From Pelagibacterium sp. 26DY04 (GTDB lineage Bacteria > Pseudomonadota > Alphaproteobacteria > Rhizobiales > Devosiaceae), in contig NZ_CP101731.1 of assembly GCF_031202305.1 (NCBI RefSeq), positions 2,480,001-2,544,000 of the forward strand: 64,000 nt of DNA, read 5' to 3'. Each line of letters opens with the position of its first letter. Position 1 is the first letter of the stretch. Below are positions 1-7,917 of this stretch, piece after piece. The notes beneath the pieces are model-generated. The model was not told where the DNA came from and made no database searches. It saw only the letters and a program-made list of their open reading frames with translations. The position numbers and the translations under genes are program-made.

Positions 1-69
1 GTAACCAATTGTCGTCGCGAGCAGAACAGCAACGGCAATCTCGATCATCAATCCCAGCGGCAACCCCAT
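1..69 (-). CDS. DUF6468-type flagellar-locus membrane protein, N-terminal 23 codons only
   Basis: Only the first 23 codons lie in the window; the gene runs off the left edge. The visible residues (MGLPLGLMIEIAVAVLLATT...) form the start of an N-terminal membrane helix. The ATG lies one base after the fliM stop codon, so it is the next gene of the fliL-fliM operon. In Hyphomicrobiales that position is commonly held by a DUF6468 protein, which has this kind of start. The family call rests on synteny and a short stretch, so it is tentative. Confidence 0.55.
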   Translation of the reverse strand, partial: MGLPLGLMIEIAVAVLLATTIGY

Positions 70-70
70 T

Positions 71-1171
71 TTATTTGCCTTCCGCGCTTTCTTCCATCGC
101 CTCGAATGCCGCCATCGTCACCTTTGGCGGGTTGAGCGGTCGGGTCACCCGGACCGAAACGTTCTTCCCAATATGCCCCATCACCGCCTTGGTGAGATCG
201 ACATCGCCGCATCTGAGCGTCACCGGATCAGAGGGCGTGCGGTCGAACATGATCGTATCGCCCTCGGCGAGCTTGAGCACCTTGGAGAGCGGCAGTTCGA
301 GTTCATGCAGCACCGCCGATATCTCGGTATCGGCGGCATAGATCTCGGTCGCCAGATGCCCTTCCCAGATCGGATCGCGACCGAACTTTTCGCCCATATA
401 CATCTGGAGCAATTGTTCGCGGATCGGCTCGATCGTGGCATAGGGCAGCATGATCTCGATCTTGCCGCCGCGATCGTCCATGTCGATCCGCAGCTCGACG
501 AGGATGGCCGCGTTGCCGGGCCGCGAGATGGCAGCGAAGCGCGGATTGGTTTCCATCCGGTCGAGCTTGAACGTCACCTGCGCCAAAGGCTCGAACGCCT
601 TGCGCATGTCATCGAGAATGTGCTCGATCATTCGCCGCGCCAGGGCCATCTCGATGGTCGTATAGGGCCTCCCGTCGACGCGGATGACACTCGTTCCACG
701 CCGCCCGCCGAGCAGCACGTCGATCATCGAGTAGATGAGCGAGCTGTCCACGGTCAGCAGCCCGAAATTGTCCCATTCCTCGGCCTTGATCACCGACAGG
801 ATGGCCGGCAGCGGAATGGAGTTCAGATAGTCTCCGAACCGCACTGAAGTGATCGAATCGAGCGAGACTTCCACATTGTCGGAAGTAAAATTGCGCAGCG
901 TCGTCGTCGCCAGCCGCACCAGCCGGTCGAAGGCGATTTCCAGCATCGGCAGGCGTTCGTAAGAGACCAGCGCCGAATTGATCAGCGCGCGCACGCCCGT
1001 CAACTCGACGCTCGAACTCGCGCTCGCGTCGAAGCCCAAGAGCGAGTCGATCTCGTCCTGGTTGAGCACGCGGCCGGCAGTGTCGCCGCCCCCCGCTTCC
1101 GCTTCGAGCATGGCGGCCCAATCGTCGCCCAGCCCGCCGCCGTCTCCATTTCCGGTTTCGTTGGCCATCAT
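71..1171 (-). CDS. fliM: Flagellar motor switch protein FliM
   Basis: FliM is the C-ring protein that binds phosphorylated CheY and sets motor rotation direction. At 366 aa it is slightly longer than the usual 320-350. The N-terminus carries the CheY-binding type motif (LNQDEIDSLLGF, about residues 36-47). The middle is CheC-like, with the FliM signature around LPLPAILSVIKAEEW and the GGRRGT segment. The C-terminal SpoA domain includes LKLAEGDTIMFDR and binds FliN/FliG. Two ATG codons are adjacent (1171 and 1168) and either could start. The start lies 3 bases after the fliL stop, so fliL-fliM are co-transcribed. Confidence 0.95.
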   Translation of the reverse strand: MMANETGNGDGGGLGDDWAAMLEAEAGGGDTAGRVLNQDEIDSLLGFDASASSSVELTGVRALINSALVSYERLPMLEIAFDRLVRLATTTLRNFTSDNVEVSLDSITSVRFGDYLNSIPLPAILSVIKAEEWDNFGLLTVDSSLIYSMIDVLLGGRRGTSVIRVDGRPYTTIEMALARRMIEHILDDMRKAFEPLAQVTFKLDRMETNPRFAAISRPGNAAILVELRIDMDDRGGKIEIMLPYATIEPIREQLLQMYMGEKFGRDPIWEGHLATEIYAADTEISAVLHELELPLSKVLKLAEGDTIMFDRTPSDPVTLRCGDVDLTKAVMGHIGKNVSVRVTRPLNPPKVTMAAFEAMEESAEGK

Positions 1172-1174
1172 GCC

Positions 1175-1663
1175 CTACTGAATGAGGATTTCCTTGAACA
1201 GGATATTGTCGACGCTCGCCGGATAGACGGCGAGGTTGACCCGGCGCTGCAATTCCTCGCGCAGCCGGTAGATGCCCGCCGATCCTTCCAGGTCGGAGCG
1301 GCGCAGCTCGCGCAGATAGACCTGGAAGGCATCGAGCACCCGCGCCATCTTGGGCTCGATCATCGCGATCATCGCTTCGTCGCGCACTTCCAGCGCCACC
1401 TTGAGCCGCAGGAATGTGGGCGCACCGTCATCGGTATTAAGATTTACCGTAATGTCGGGCAGGTCGTAGAACGCCGTCGTCGCTGCCGCGGCGGCTGCTT
1501 CTTCATGGCCGCCGGACGACCCGAACTGGGTGAAAAAGAAAGCGCCAGCCCCACCCAGGATCAGCACCAGCGCCACCCCGCCGCCGATCAAGGCGATCCG
1601 GGGCAGGCCCTTCTTGCCGGCAGCGGATGCGGCGTTAACGTCCGTTTCGGTCACATCGCTCAT
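1175..1663 (-). CDS. fliL: Flagellar basal body-associated protein FliL
   Basis: FliL is an inner-membrane protein that associates with the stator and basal body. At 162 aa it is family length. It has a short cytoplasmic N-terminus, one transmembrane helix (about residues 23-44, ALIGGGVALVLILGGAGAFFF), an alanine-rich periplasmic linker, and the conserved periplasmic domain (FYDLPDITVNLNTDDG ... FLRLKVALEV). It is first in the leftward fliL-fliM operon. A CtrA-type box lies about 65-80 bp upstream at 1729-1743, as expected for the CtrA-dependent fliLM operon known in Caulobacter. Confidence 0.93.
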   Translation of the reverse strand: MSDVTETDVNAASAAGKKGLPRIALIGGGVALVLILGGAGAFFFTQFGSSGGHEEAAAAAATTAFYDLPDITVNLNTDDGAPTFLRLKVALEVRDEAMIAMIEPKMARVLDAFQVYLRELRRSDLEGSAGIYRLREELQRRVNLAVYPASVDNILFKEILIQ

Positions 1664-1728
1664 GGCAGGCCTTCCGAATCCCCCGGTTTCCGGCGCTTTT
1701 TCCGTTCGCCCAGCTAATGCCCACAGGG

Positions 1729-1743
1729 TTAACGAATGGTTAC
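1729..1743. promoter_or_regulatory. CtrA-type box, TTAA-N7-TTAC, between fliL and flgF
   Basis: The sequence TTAACGAATGGTTAC matches the CtrA consensus TTAA-N7-TTAA at seven of eight bases. It lies 66-80 bp upstream of the leftward fliL start, a plausible position for activating fliL-fliM. A second half site TTAACCAT is at 1793-1800. The assignment is by consensus and by the known CtrA control of fliLM in Caulobacter. Confidence 0.55.
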
Positions 1744-1758
1744 GATTTGGATACGGGG

Positions 1759-1773
1759 CGGCAGTTATTGCCG
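1759..1773. promoter_or_regulatory. ftr-like palindrome (putative FlbD site) for flgF operon
   Basis: CGGCA-GTTAT-TGCCG is a perfect 5+5 bp inverted repeat. The same architecture occurs before flgI and, with one mismatch, before flgE. It resembles the CGGC..AA..GC.G core of the Caulobacter ftr element bound by the sigma-54 activator FlbD. It is about 120 bp upstream of the start site predicted from the sigma-54 promoter at 1862-1877, a normal enhancer distance. Confidence 0.6.
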
Positions 1774-1861
1774 GGTAGATTTTTCCCGCCGGTTAACCAT
1801 ATTCCAGCGCAAACCAATCTTCCCATCAGCTAACTATTTGAGATCGCTGCATTTCCTAAGC

Positions 1862-1877
1862 TGGCATGCTCCCTGCA
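1862..1877 (+). promoter_or_regulatory. Sigma-54 promoter of flgFGAH
   Basis: TGGCATGCTCCCTGCA has GG (1863-1864) and GC (1875-1876) exactly 10 bases apart and matches TGGCAC-N5-TTGCA with two changes. Transcription would start near 1888, leaving a leader of about 55 nt before the flgF ATG at 1943. Confidence 0.75.
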
Positions 1878-1897
1878 TTGTCCCGAACGAGCCGCCC

Positions 1898-1938
1898 GCT
1901 TGGGGAAGCAGGTGGCTTACGACGAACAACGGGGAACC
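1898..1938 (+). promoter_or_regulatory. Structured leader of flgF (GGGG-loop hairpin plus ACGGGGAA)
   Basis: GCTT-GGGG-AAGC (1898-1909) can form a short hairpin with a GGGG loop. The 12-mer CAACGGGGAACC follows at 1927-1938, just before the ATG and in the ribosome-binding position. The same two-part arrangement precedes flgH (4481-4515, with the identical 12-mer) and flgI (10756-10795), so it is a shared translational-control element rather than chance. Confidence 0.5.
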
Positions 1939-1942
1939 GCGC

Positions 1943-2686
1943 ATGATCGAGAACGCGCAACTGATCGGACTGTCGCGCCAGATGGCGTTGCAGCGGCAGA
2001 TGGATGTGGTGGCCAACAACCTGGCCAACATCAACTCGACCGGCTTTAAGGCCGAGGCGATCCTTTTCGAAGAATACATCATGCCGGTCGCCGCCGACCG
2101 CACCTTTCCGCGCGGCAGTCAGGAACTCTCCTACGTGCAGGACTGGGCGACCATGCACGACCTCGCCCCGGGCGCAGTGACCCAGACCGGCAATCCGCTC
2201 GATCTGGCGCTCGCCGGCGAAGGCTTCTTTGCCGTCCAGGCTCCCGAGGGCATCCGCTATACCCGCAATGGCGCCTTCGAAATCAATTCCGACGGCGTGC
2301 TGGTGACCCAGAACGGCTATCCGGTGCTCACCGATGGCGGTAACCAGATCGTCTTTGCGCCGGAAGAAATCGACATCGCCATTACCCCCGAAGGGGCCGT
2401 CACCTCCAGCGCCGGCAACAAGGGCGCTCTCCAGGTGGTCGAATTCGAAAACGCCCAGGAACTCACCCGCACCGGCGACACCATGTTTGCCGGCGGCACG
2501 CCACTCCCGGCCACCGCCACGGCGGTCGTCCAGGGCGCTCTTGAGCGCTCCAATGTCTCGGGGGTGGGTGAAATGACCGAAATGATCCGCGTGACGCGAG
2601 CTTACTCCTCGCTCGCCGACCTCATGAACAAGCAGGACGAACTGCGTCGCTCCGCCATCCAGCGGCTCGGCGACACCCAGGCATAG
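1943..2686 (+). CDS. flgF: Flagellar basal-body (proximal) rod protein FlgF
   Basis: FlgF is a proximal rod subunit of the basal body, exported through the flagellar type III apparatus. At 247 aa it is normal length. The N-terminal rod motif VANNLANINSTGFK (about residues 23-36) and the C-terminal motif with RAYSSLADLMN are present. The frame is open further upstream, but homology begins at MIENAQLIGLSRQM. The region before it is promoter DNA (sigma-54 promoter, leader hairpin), so the start at 1943 is preferred. First gene of flgF-flgG-flgA-flgH. Confidence 0.94.
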   Translation: MIENAQLIGLSRQMALQRQMDVVANNLANINSTGFKAEAILFEEYIMPVAADRTFPRGSQELSYVQDWATMHDLAPGAVTQTGNPLDLALAGEGFFAVQAPEGIRYTRNGAFEINSDGVLVTQNGYPVLTDGGNQIVFAPEEIDIAITPEGAVTSSAGNKGALQVVEFENAQELTRTGDTMFAGGTPLPATATAVVQGALERSNVSGVGEMTEMIRVTRAYSSLADLMNKQDELRRSAIQRLGDTQA

Positions 2687-2704
2687 TTCCAAGGAGCAGC
2701 TACC

Positions 2705-3490
2705 GTGAAAGCACTCTATATCGCATCGACCGGCATGGCCGCCCAGGAGCGCAATGTCGAGGTCATCTCCAACAACATCGCCAACATGCGCACCACGGGC
2801 TACAAGCGCCAGCGCGCCGAATTCCAGGATCTGCTCTACCAATCCTACCGCCGCTCCGGCGCCTCGACCTCTGAAAACGGCACCCAGGTGCCGGTCGGCA
2901 TCGAGATCGGCTCGGGCGTACGCCTTTCGGCCACCTCCCGCGTGATGAGCCAGGGCAGCGCCGCCATCACAGAAAAGGAGCTCGATCTTGCCATCAATGG
3001 CGAGGGCTTCTTCATGGTCACCCTTCCCGATGGCCGCACCGCCTACACCCGCGACGGCACATTCGAGCGCGATGCCACCGGCATGATGGTCACCACCGAT
3101 GGCTACCAGATCGAGCCCGGCATCATCATTCCCGCCGATGCCACCTCGGTCTCCATCAGCCGCGACGGCATCGTAGAGGGCTTCATCAACGGCGCCACCG
3201 AGCCCGTGCAGCTCGGCCAGATCCAGATGGCCCGGTTCGTCAACAAGGGCGGCCTGGAATCGATGGGTGACAACCTCTTTCTCGAAACCGCCGCCTCGGG
3301 CGAAGCCCAGGTCGGGCTTCCCGGCCAGGAAGGCATGGGCAGCCTGCTCCAGGGCTACCTCGAAAGCGCCAACGTCAACGCCGTGACCGAGATGGCCGAT
3401 CTCATCTCCGCCCAGCGTGCCTACGAAATGAATGCCCGCGTGATCTCTGGCGCCGACCAGATGATGCAGGCCACCGCCCAACTCCGCTGA
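2705..3490 (+). CDS. flgG: Flagellar basal-body (distal) rod protein FlgG
   Basis: FlgG forms the distal rod between the proximal rod and hook, passing through the P and L rings. At 261 aa it is the canonical length. The N-terminal motif NNIANMRTTGYKRQ, the central LDLAINGEGFF motif and the C-terminal ESANVNAVTEMADLISAQR helix (slightly different from the usual SNVNVVEEM) are present. Translation starts at GTG, supported by AAGGAG nine bases upstream. It sits 18 bp after flgF. Confidence 0.97.
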   Translation: MKALYIASTGMAAQERNVEVISNNIANMRTTGYKRQRAEFQDLLYQSYRRSGASTSENGTQVPVGIEIGSGVRLSATSRVMSQGSAAITEKELDLAINGEGFFMVTLPDGRTAYTRDGTFERDATGMMVTTDGYQIEPGIIIPADATSVSISRDGIVEGFINGATEPVQLGQIQMARFVNKGGLESMGDNLFLETAASGEAQVGLPGQEGMGSLLQGYLESANVNAVTEMADLISAQRAYEMNARVISGADQMMQATAQLR

Positions 3491-3512
3491 TCCGGCATAG
3501 GGACAAAGAACG

Positions 3513-4466
3513 ATGATCGCTTCGCTTCTCAAACGCACCGGCCTCGCCCTCACCCTCGCCGCGCTGGCCACCACCACCCAGGCCGAACCGCTCCTGCGCG
3601 GCGACGTCACCGTCAACGCCGCCATCGTCACGGTCGGCGATCTCTTCGACAATGCCGGGCTTATGGCCGAAACCGCCGTGTTCCGCGCACCCGCCCCCGG
3701 CACCTCGGGCGTGCTATCGGTCGAGGACATCACCGCGGCTCTGCGTTCGGCCGGTGTCGATGAGTTCGAAACCGCCGGTCTCGATACCATCCGCGTCGCT
3801 CGCGCCGGTGCTCAGGTCGACCTGCCCCTTCTCTCGGACCTCATCGCCGACGATCTGCGCGCCCGCGGCATCCTCTCGGACAACATGGACATGGATCTGG
3901 CGCTCGATGTCCCCCTGCCCGAACTGGTCGCTACCGACACCGCCACGCCCGCGACTCTCACCATCCTGCGCTACATGCCGGGTTCATCCACCTTTTCGGC
4001 ACGCTTCCAGATTTCCGGCATCGATCGTCCGCTCGATCTTTCGGGCCAGATCCAGTTGCTGGTCGCCGCCCCCCACCTCACCCGCACCCTGCCCCAGGGC
4101 ACCATCCTCTCGCATGACGATGTCGAGATGCGCATGATCCCGCTGGCCTATGCGGAATCCACGGGCCTGGTCGCCGTCGAGGAACTGGTGGGCAAGGAAC
4201 TCCAGCGCCAGACCCGCGCCGGCGTCATGCTGCGCCCCTCCGATATCGCCGCGCCCAAGATCATCTCGCGCAACGAGAATGTGACCGTCATCTATCAGCA
4301 GGGCGCGCTGACCCTCACCACCACCGGCAAGGCCCTCAACGCCGCCAGCCTTTCTGAGCCCGTCACCGTGCTCAACACCATGAGCAACAAAGTCCTGCAA
4401 GGCGTCGCCACGCAGGATGGCACCGTCACCGTCGTTTCCGGCAGCCAGCAGGTCGCTGGCCTCTAA
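3513..4466 (+). CDS. flgA: Flagella basal body P-ring formation chaperone FlgA
   Basis: FlgA is a periplasmic chaperone for assembly of the FlgI P-ring. The 317-aa product starts with a Sec signal peptide (about residues 1-24, LALTLAALATTTQA), followed by a variable N-terminal region. The C-terminal SAF/FlgA domain (about residues 185-315) includes LPQGTILSHDDVEMRMIPL, VGKELQRQTRAGVMLRPSDI and GKALNAASLSEPVTVLN. It lies between flgG and flgH in the rod/ring operon. It is longer than the enterobacterial protein, as in other Alphaproteobacteria. Confidence 0.93.
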   Translation: MIASLLKRTGLALTLAALATTTQAEPLLRGDVTVNAAIVTVGDLFDNAGLMAETAVFRAPAPGTSGVLSVEDITAALRSAGVDEFETAGLDTIRVARAGAQVDLPLLSDLIADDLRARGILSDNMDMDLALDVPLPELVATDTATPATLTILRYMPGSSTFSARFQISGIDRPLDLSGQIQLLVAAPHLTRTLPQGTILSHDDVEMRMIPLAYAESTGLVAVEELVGKELQRQTRAGVMLRPSDIAAPKIISRNENVTVIYQQGALTLTTTGKALNAASLSEPVTVLNTMSNKVLQGVATQDGTVTVVSGSQQVAGL

Positions 4467-4480
4467 CCTTGCAATCGCCG

Positions 4481-4515
4481 CGCTTGGGGAAGCGTGGCTC
4501 TACCAACGGGGAACC
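4481..4515 (+). promoter_or_regulatory. Structured leader of flgH (GGGG-loop hairpin plus ACGGGGAA)
   Basis: CGCTT-GGGG-AAGCG (4481-4494) forms a 5-bp stem with a GGGG loop. CAACGGGGAACC (4504-4515) follows and ends 3 bases before the flgH ATG. The 12-mer is identical to the one before flgF. Because flgH is internal to the operon, the element is more likely translational than a promoter part. Confidence 0.5.
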
Positions 4516-4518
4516 AAA

Positions 4519-5262
4519 ATGAACGCATTTTTCAAGATCATGGCTGGCCTGATGCTGGTTTCGGCCATCGCCGGCTGCGCCACCACTTCCGATCGCCTCG
4601 CCAATGTGGGCCGCGCTCCGGCCCTCAGCCCAATCGTCGACCCCACGGTCACCGCCGGTTATCGTCCGGTCACCATGCCCATGCCCGCCGCCGAGCCCGC
4701 CGTCTACCAGCCCAACTCGCTGTTCCGCTCCGATGCCCGCGGCTTTTTCAAGGATCAGCGCGCCGGCAAGGTGGGCGACATCCTCACCGTGGTCGTCACC
4801 ATCGACGACCGCGCCCAGATCGGCAACACCACCACCGCCACCCGCTCGTCGTCAAACGAGGCCGGTCTGGGCGGAGCTCTGGGCTCGATCTTCAACTCCG
4901 TCGCCCCCGCCGATGTCACCGCCGATGCCGCTATCGGCACCAATTCGGGCATCACCAATTCGGGCAATGGCTCGGTCAACCGCTCGGAACGCCTGACCAC
5001 CCAGGTCGCCGCCGTGGTCACCCAGGTGCTCCCCAACGGCAACCTCGTCATCGAAGGCCGCCAGGAAGTGCGCGTCAATTTCGAAGTGCGCGACCTGATC
5101 GTCGCCGGCATCGTTCGTCCCGAGGATATCGCCTCGGACAACACCATCGACTCCTCGAAAATCGCCGAGGCCCGTATCGCCTATGGCGGCCGCGGCCAGA
5201 TCACCGATGTCCAGCAACCCCGCTACGGCCAGCAGATCCTCGACGCTATCCTGCCGTTCTAA
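4519..5262 (+). CDS. flgH: Flagellar L-ring lipoprotein FlgH
   Basis: FlgH builds the outer-membrane L-ring around the rod. The 247-aa product has a lipoprotein signal peptide with lipobox AIAGC (cysteine near residue 19). The FlgH domain follows, with LFRSDARGFFKDQRAGKVGDILTVVVTI, the Ser/Asn-rich loop, and QVLPNGNLVIEGRQEVRVNFE ending in the conserved GRGQITDVQQPRYGQQILD. The open frame extends upstream but the lipoprotein signal fixes the ATG at 4519. Last gene before a strong hairpin. Confidence 0.96.
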   Translation: MNAFFKIMAGLMLVSAIAGCATTSDRLANVGRAPALSPIVDPTVTAGYRPVTMPMPAAEPAVYQPNSLFRSDARGFFKDQRAGKVGDILTVVVTIDDRAQIGNTTTATRSSSNEAGLGGALGSIFNSVAPADVTADAAIGTNSGITNSGNGSVNRSERLTTQVAAVVTQVLPNGNLVIEGRQEVRVNFEVRDLIVAGIVRPEDIASDNTIDSSKIAEARIAYGGRGQITDVQQPRYGQQILDAILPF

Positions 5263-5376
5263 ACAAGATCGGGGTGAGCCCCTAGCTCATCCTCGGCTCC
5301 TCCCCAGCCGCCTGCCGTTCCCCAACCTTGCGGCAGCCGGCTCCCGGTCCGTCCTCCCCGTCGGACCGTATATGAG

Positions 5377-5410
5377 AAAGGCGCAGCTCCCCGCTGCGCC
5401 TTTCCTGTTT
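5377..5410. terminator. Bidirectional terminator after flgH
   Basis: GGCGCAGC (5380-5387) pairs with GCTGCGCC (5393-5400), extended by AAA/TTT on the flanks, around a short CCCC-containing loop. It is followed by T-rich sequence on the + strand and by TTTCTC on the - strand. It can end both flgFGAH and the convergent gene at 5448. Confidence 0.75.
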
Positions 5411-5447
5411 CGGCTCTCATGCATGGGAAAAGCCGAAGCAATCCCGG

Positions 5448-5867
5448 TTAAGGACGCCCACCGCCGACGCCATCTGGACGCCCAGGATTGTCGGGCCGGC
5501 CGTTTCCATTATCTTCTTCGTCCTCGGTCTCTTCGTCGTCCTCGGTTTCGTCCTCATCCTCCGCACCTGCCTGCGAGTGTGCCGCGAGTACGGCCCCGCC
5601 GCTCATGGAGTTGGCGTGTTCCAGCGCGGCAGTCGATTTGCCGCCTGAAGATTCATGGGCCTGGAGAAGCCCTTGGAGCGGTCCTTCCGATTCGGCAGTC
5701 TCATCGCCATCTTCGGTTCCCTCATCGATGCAGCCGGAAATAGTTTCGAGACCGAGCCATTGCGCGACAGTCTGCGGCTCGCAGGTCTCGGGAGCTTCCT
5801 GGGCCAGCGCCGCGCCGGGCGCTGCGATCAACAGGCTGGCGACGAGAGCGAACTTTATGTTTGTCAT
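5448..5867 (-). CDS. Small secreted acidic protein, unknown function
   Basis: 139 aa. A clear Sec signal peptide (MTNIKFALVASLLIAAPGAALAQ) is followed by a short domain with two cysteines (CEPQTVAQWLGLETISGC). The tail is very acidic (EDEDETEDDEETEDEED) and ends in a Gly/Pro/Arg-rich segment. The start at 5867 is chosen because AAGGAG lies at proper spacing and the signal peptide begins there. I do not recognise a family. The gene at 29577 has the same design (signal peptide, Cys pair, DGDETEDDD tail) and could be a distant paralogue. The acidity suggests a secreted protein of a salt-tolerant bacterium. Confidence 0.75.
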   Translation of the reverse strand: MTNIKFALVASLLIAAPGAALAQEAPETCEPQTVAQWLGLETISGCIDEGTEDGDETAESEGPLQGLLQAHESSGGKSTAALEHANSMSGGAVLAAHSQAGAEDEDETEDDEETEDEEDNGNGRPDNPGRPDGVGGGRP

Positions 5868-6012
5868 TGCATACTCCTTTGATCCCGCCATCCCGGCTTT
5901 TTACGCCTTTGTGCCTGACATTTCCCTGACGCCTGCGGAAGCAAAACCTGCGGCGCTTCCCTTGGCTCACCTGGATCGCTACAAGAATGCGAATTCTTAC
6001 TGGAGCCCCCTC

Positions 6013-7506
6013 ATGTCCTTCGCCGATCTCGAAGCTCTTGGCCGCAAGCTCGAATCCATCGAGCACGCCATCGCAATCCTTTCTGCGGACGAGGCGACCA
6101 ACATGCCGGTGGGCGGCGGCGAAAAGCGCGCCGAGTCCGTGTCCTTCCTCCACGGCCTGCGGCACGAGACGGCGACGGCGCCCGAAATCGGCGATTGGAT
6201 CGCCAAAGCCGAAAGCGAGGACCTTTCGGAGGAGCAGCAACTCGCCCTGCGCGAATTCAAGCGCGTCTACACAAACGCCACGTGCCTGCCCGCCGATTTC
6301 GTGCGCCGCAAGTCCCAGGCCGAGATGCGCTCCGAACAGCTTTGGCGCGACTTGCGCGCTAAAAACGATTGGGCCAATTTCGCCCCCGCGCTTGAAGGCG
6401 TCGTGGCGCTGGCCCGCGAGGAAGCACAAATGCGCGCCGATGCTCTCGGCCTTGCGCCCTACGATGCGCTGATGGAACAGTTCGACCCCGGCAACCGCGT
6501 CGCCGACGTCGCTCCGGTGCTCGAAAAACTCAAATCCTTCCTCATCGATTTCGTGCCCGAGGCACTGGAGGCCCAGGCCCGCCGCCACGAGGCGCGCCCG
6601 CCGAAGACGGTCAAAGGCCCGTTCGCTATCGAAAAACAGCGCGAACTCGGCCTCTCGATGATGCAGGCCCTCGGCTTCGATTTCACCCATGGCCGGCTCG
6701 ACGTCTCCCACCACCCCTTCTGCGGCGGCGTTCCCACAGATGTGCGAATGACCACGCGCTATCGCACCGACGAGTTCCTGACCTCGCTCATGGGTGTGCT
6801 GCACGAAACCGGCCACGCCCTATACGAACAGGGTCTCCCCAAGGCGCTTTCCCATATGGCGGTGGGGCAAGCCCGCGGCATGGCCATGCATGAAAGCCAA
6901 TCTCTGTTCGTCGAACAGCAACTCGCCCATGCCCCGCGATTCTGGGAGTGGGCCATGCCCATCGTCGCCACTCATCTGGGCGAAGGGGCGTTGGCGAGCT
7001 GGGATGTCGAGGACGTAGTGGCCGAGGTCAACAAGGTCGAACGTGGCTACATTCGCGTCGATGCCGACGAGGTGACTTACCCGCTCCACATCATCCTGCG
7101 CTTCGAACTCGAACAGGCTTTGATCGGCGGTACGCTCGAAGTCACCGACGTCCCCGAGGCATGGGACGCGAAAATGACCGAATATCTCGGCCTCTCGACC
7201 ATCGACAATCCCAAGGACGGCCCAATGCAGGATGTCCATTGGTCCGCCGGCCTCTTCGGCTATTTCCCCTCCTACACCCTGGGCGCCCTGATCGCCGCCC
7301 AGCAATGGCAATCGATCGAGAAAGCCATGCCTAATGTCCTCGATCAGATCGCTGCGGGCGATTTCTCCGGCGTCAACGCCTGGCGAGCCGAAAACATCTG
7401 GCAACAGGCCTCCCGCTACTCCACGCCGGACCTTCTCAAGCGTGCCACCGGCGAAACGCTCAACCCCGACATCTTCATCGCGCACTTAAAGAAGCGGTAC
7501 GGGTGA
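6013..7506 (+). CDS. Carboxypeptidase M32 (Taq-type metallocarboxypeptidase)
   Basis: Cytosolic zinc carboxypeptidase removing C-terminal residues. The 497-aa length equals the family norm. The zinc motif HExxH is seen as LHETGHALYEQGLP (about residues 265-278), with a downstream glutamate in MHESQSLFVEQQ. The N-terminal family block (SIEHAIAILSADEATNMP) and the C-terminal region (DVHWSAGLFGYFPSYTLG) are also present. The frame is open upstream, but homology starts at MSFADLEALGRKLES, preceded by GGAG. It is divergent from the acidic secreted protein and unrelated to the flagellar genes. Confidence 0.95.
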   Translation: MSFADLEALGRKLESIEHAIAILSADEATNMPVGGGEKRAESVSFLHGLRHETATAPEIGDWIAKAESEDLSEEQQLALREFKRVYTNATCLPADFVRRKSQAEMRSEQLWRDLRAKNDWANFAPALEGVVALAREEAQMRADALGLAPYDALMEQFDPGNRVADVAPVLEKLKSFLIDFVPEALEAQARRHEARPPKTVKGPFAIEKQRELGLSMMQALGFDFTHGRLDVSHHPFCGGVPTDVRMTTRYRTDEFLTSLMGVLHETGHALYEQGLPKALSHMAVGQARGMAMHESQSLFVEQQLAHAPRFWEWAMPIVATHLGEGALASWDVEDVVAEVNKVERGYIRVDADEVTYPLHIILRFELEQALIGGTLEVTDVPEAWDAKMTEYLGLSTIDNPKDGPMQDVHWSAGLFGYFPSYTLGALIAAQQWQSIEKAMPNVLDQIAAGDFSGVNAWRAENIWQQASRYSTPDLLKRATGETLNPDIFIAHLKKRYG

Positions 7507-7572
7507 GCAACTGGCTCCCCACGATAGCAAAAGCGCCGATCCGCAATGTTCGGGCGCGCAGGGTCTCCGCAA

Positions 7573-7683
7573 TCACTCGCCGGGATGCGGGTGTTTGGGC
7601 TTTAAAACCTTCGACAGGGCATAGACCAGCGCCACCGCGATCAGCGGGCCGCCGACGATAAAGTAGAGCTGTTCAAACGTCAT
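7573..7683 (-). CDS. Tiny single-pass membrane protein (36 aa), unknown
   Basis: MTFEQLYFIVGGPLIAVALV... gives one transmembrane helix (about residues 5-24) and a basic cytoplasmic tail (SKVLKPKHPHPGE). The frame extends upstream to 7887 but that part looks non-coding, so the ATG at 7683 is chosen. It stands alone between the M32 peptidase and the ABC-F gene. Its layout (about 36 aa, one helix, charged Pro/His tail) resembles the small protein at 17736. Function unknown. Confidence 0.5.
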   Translation of the reverse strand: MTFEQLYFIVGGPLIAVALVYALSKVLKPKHPHPGE

Positions 7684-7800
7684 CTGTCCGTTATTAGATT
7701 CTGGCTCTGCGCATCGCAAAATGTGTCTTTGACGGTAGCTACCTGAACTTGACACCGCGCCCTCAACCCCTATCTTCCGTTCATCCGCAACACCAACAGG

Positions 7801-7917
7801 ATGTGTGCCCAAATGGATTTCCGTCTGACGCAAGCCCTTTTCCGCAACGTCAGCACGCAGACCATTTCCCATGCCCGCACACATCACGCTTTCCGCCCTC
7901 AGCTACGCCACACCTGA
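7801..7917 (+). CDS. Possible short upstream ORF overlapping the ABC-F start
   Basis: A 38-codon frame (ATG 7801 or 7813, stop TGA 7915-7917) overlaps the ABC-F start at 7871 out of frame. The ABC-F ATG has no recognisable Shine-Dalgarno sequence (CCATTTCCC precedes it), so translational coupling through this frame is conceivable. The peptide itself has no recognisable feature. This may be fortuitous. Confidence 0.2.
   Translation: MCAQMDFRLTQALFRNVSTQTISHARTHHAFRPQLRHT

Noticed and set aside
1736..1942. N-terminal extension of the flgF frame
   Set aside because: The extension covers the sigma-54 promoter, the leader hairpin and part of the CtrA box. The conserved FlgF start is at 1943.
1856..3790. 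644-aa reverse frame over flgF/flgG/flgA
   Set aside because: It is antisense to three well-supported flagellar genes and lacks any protein-family features.
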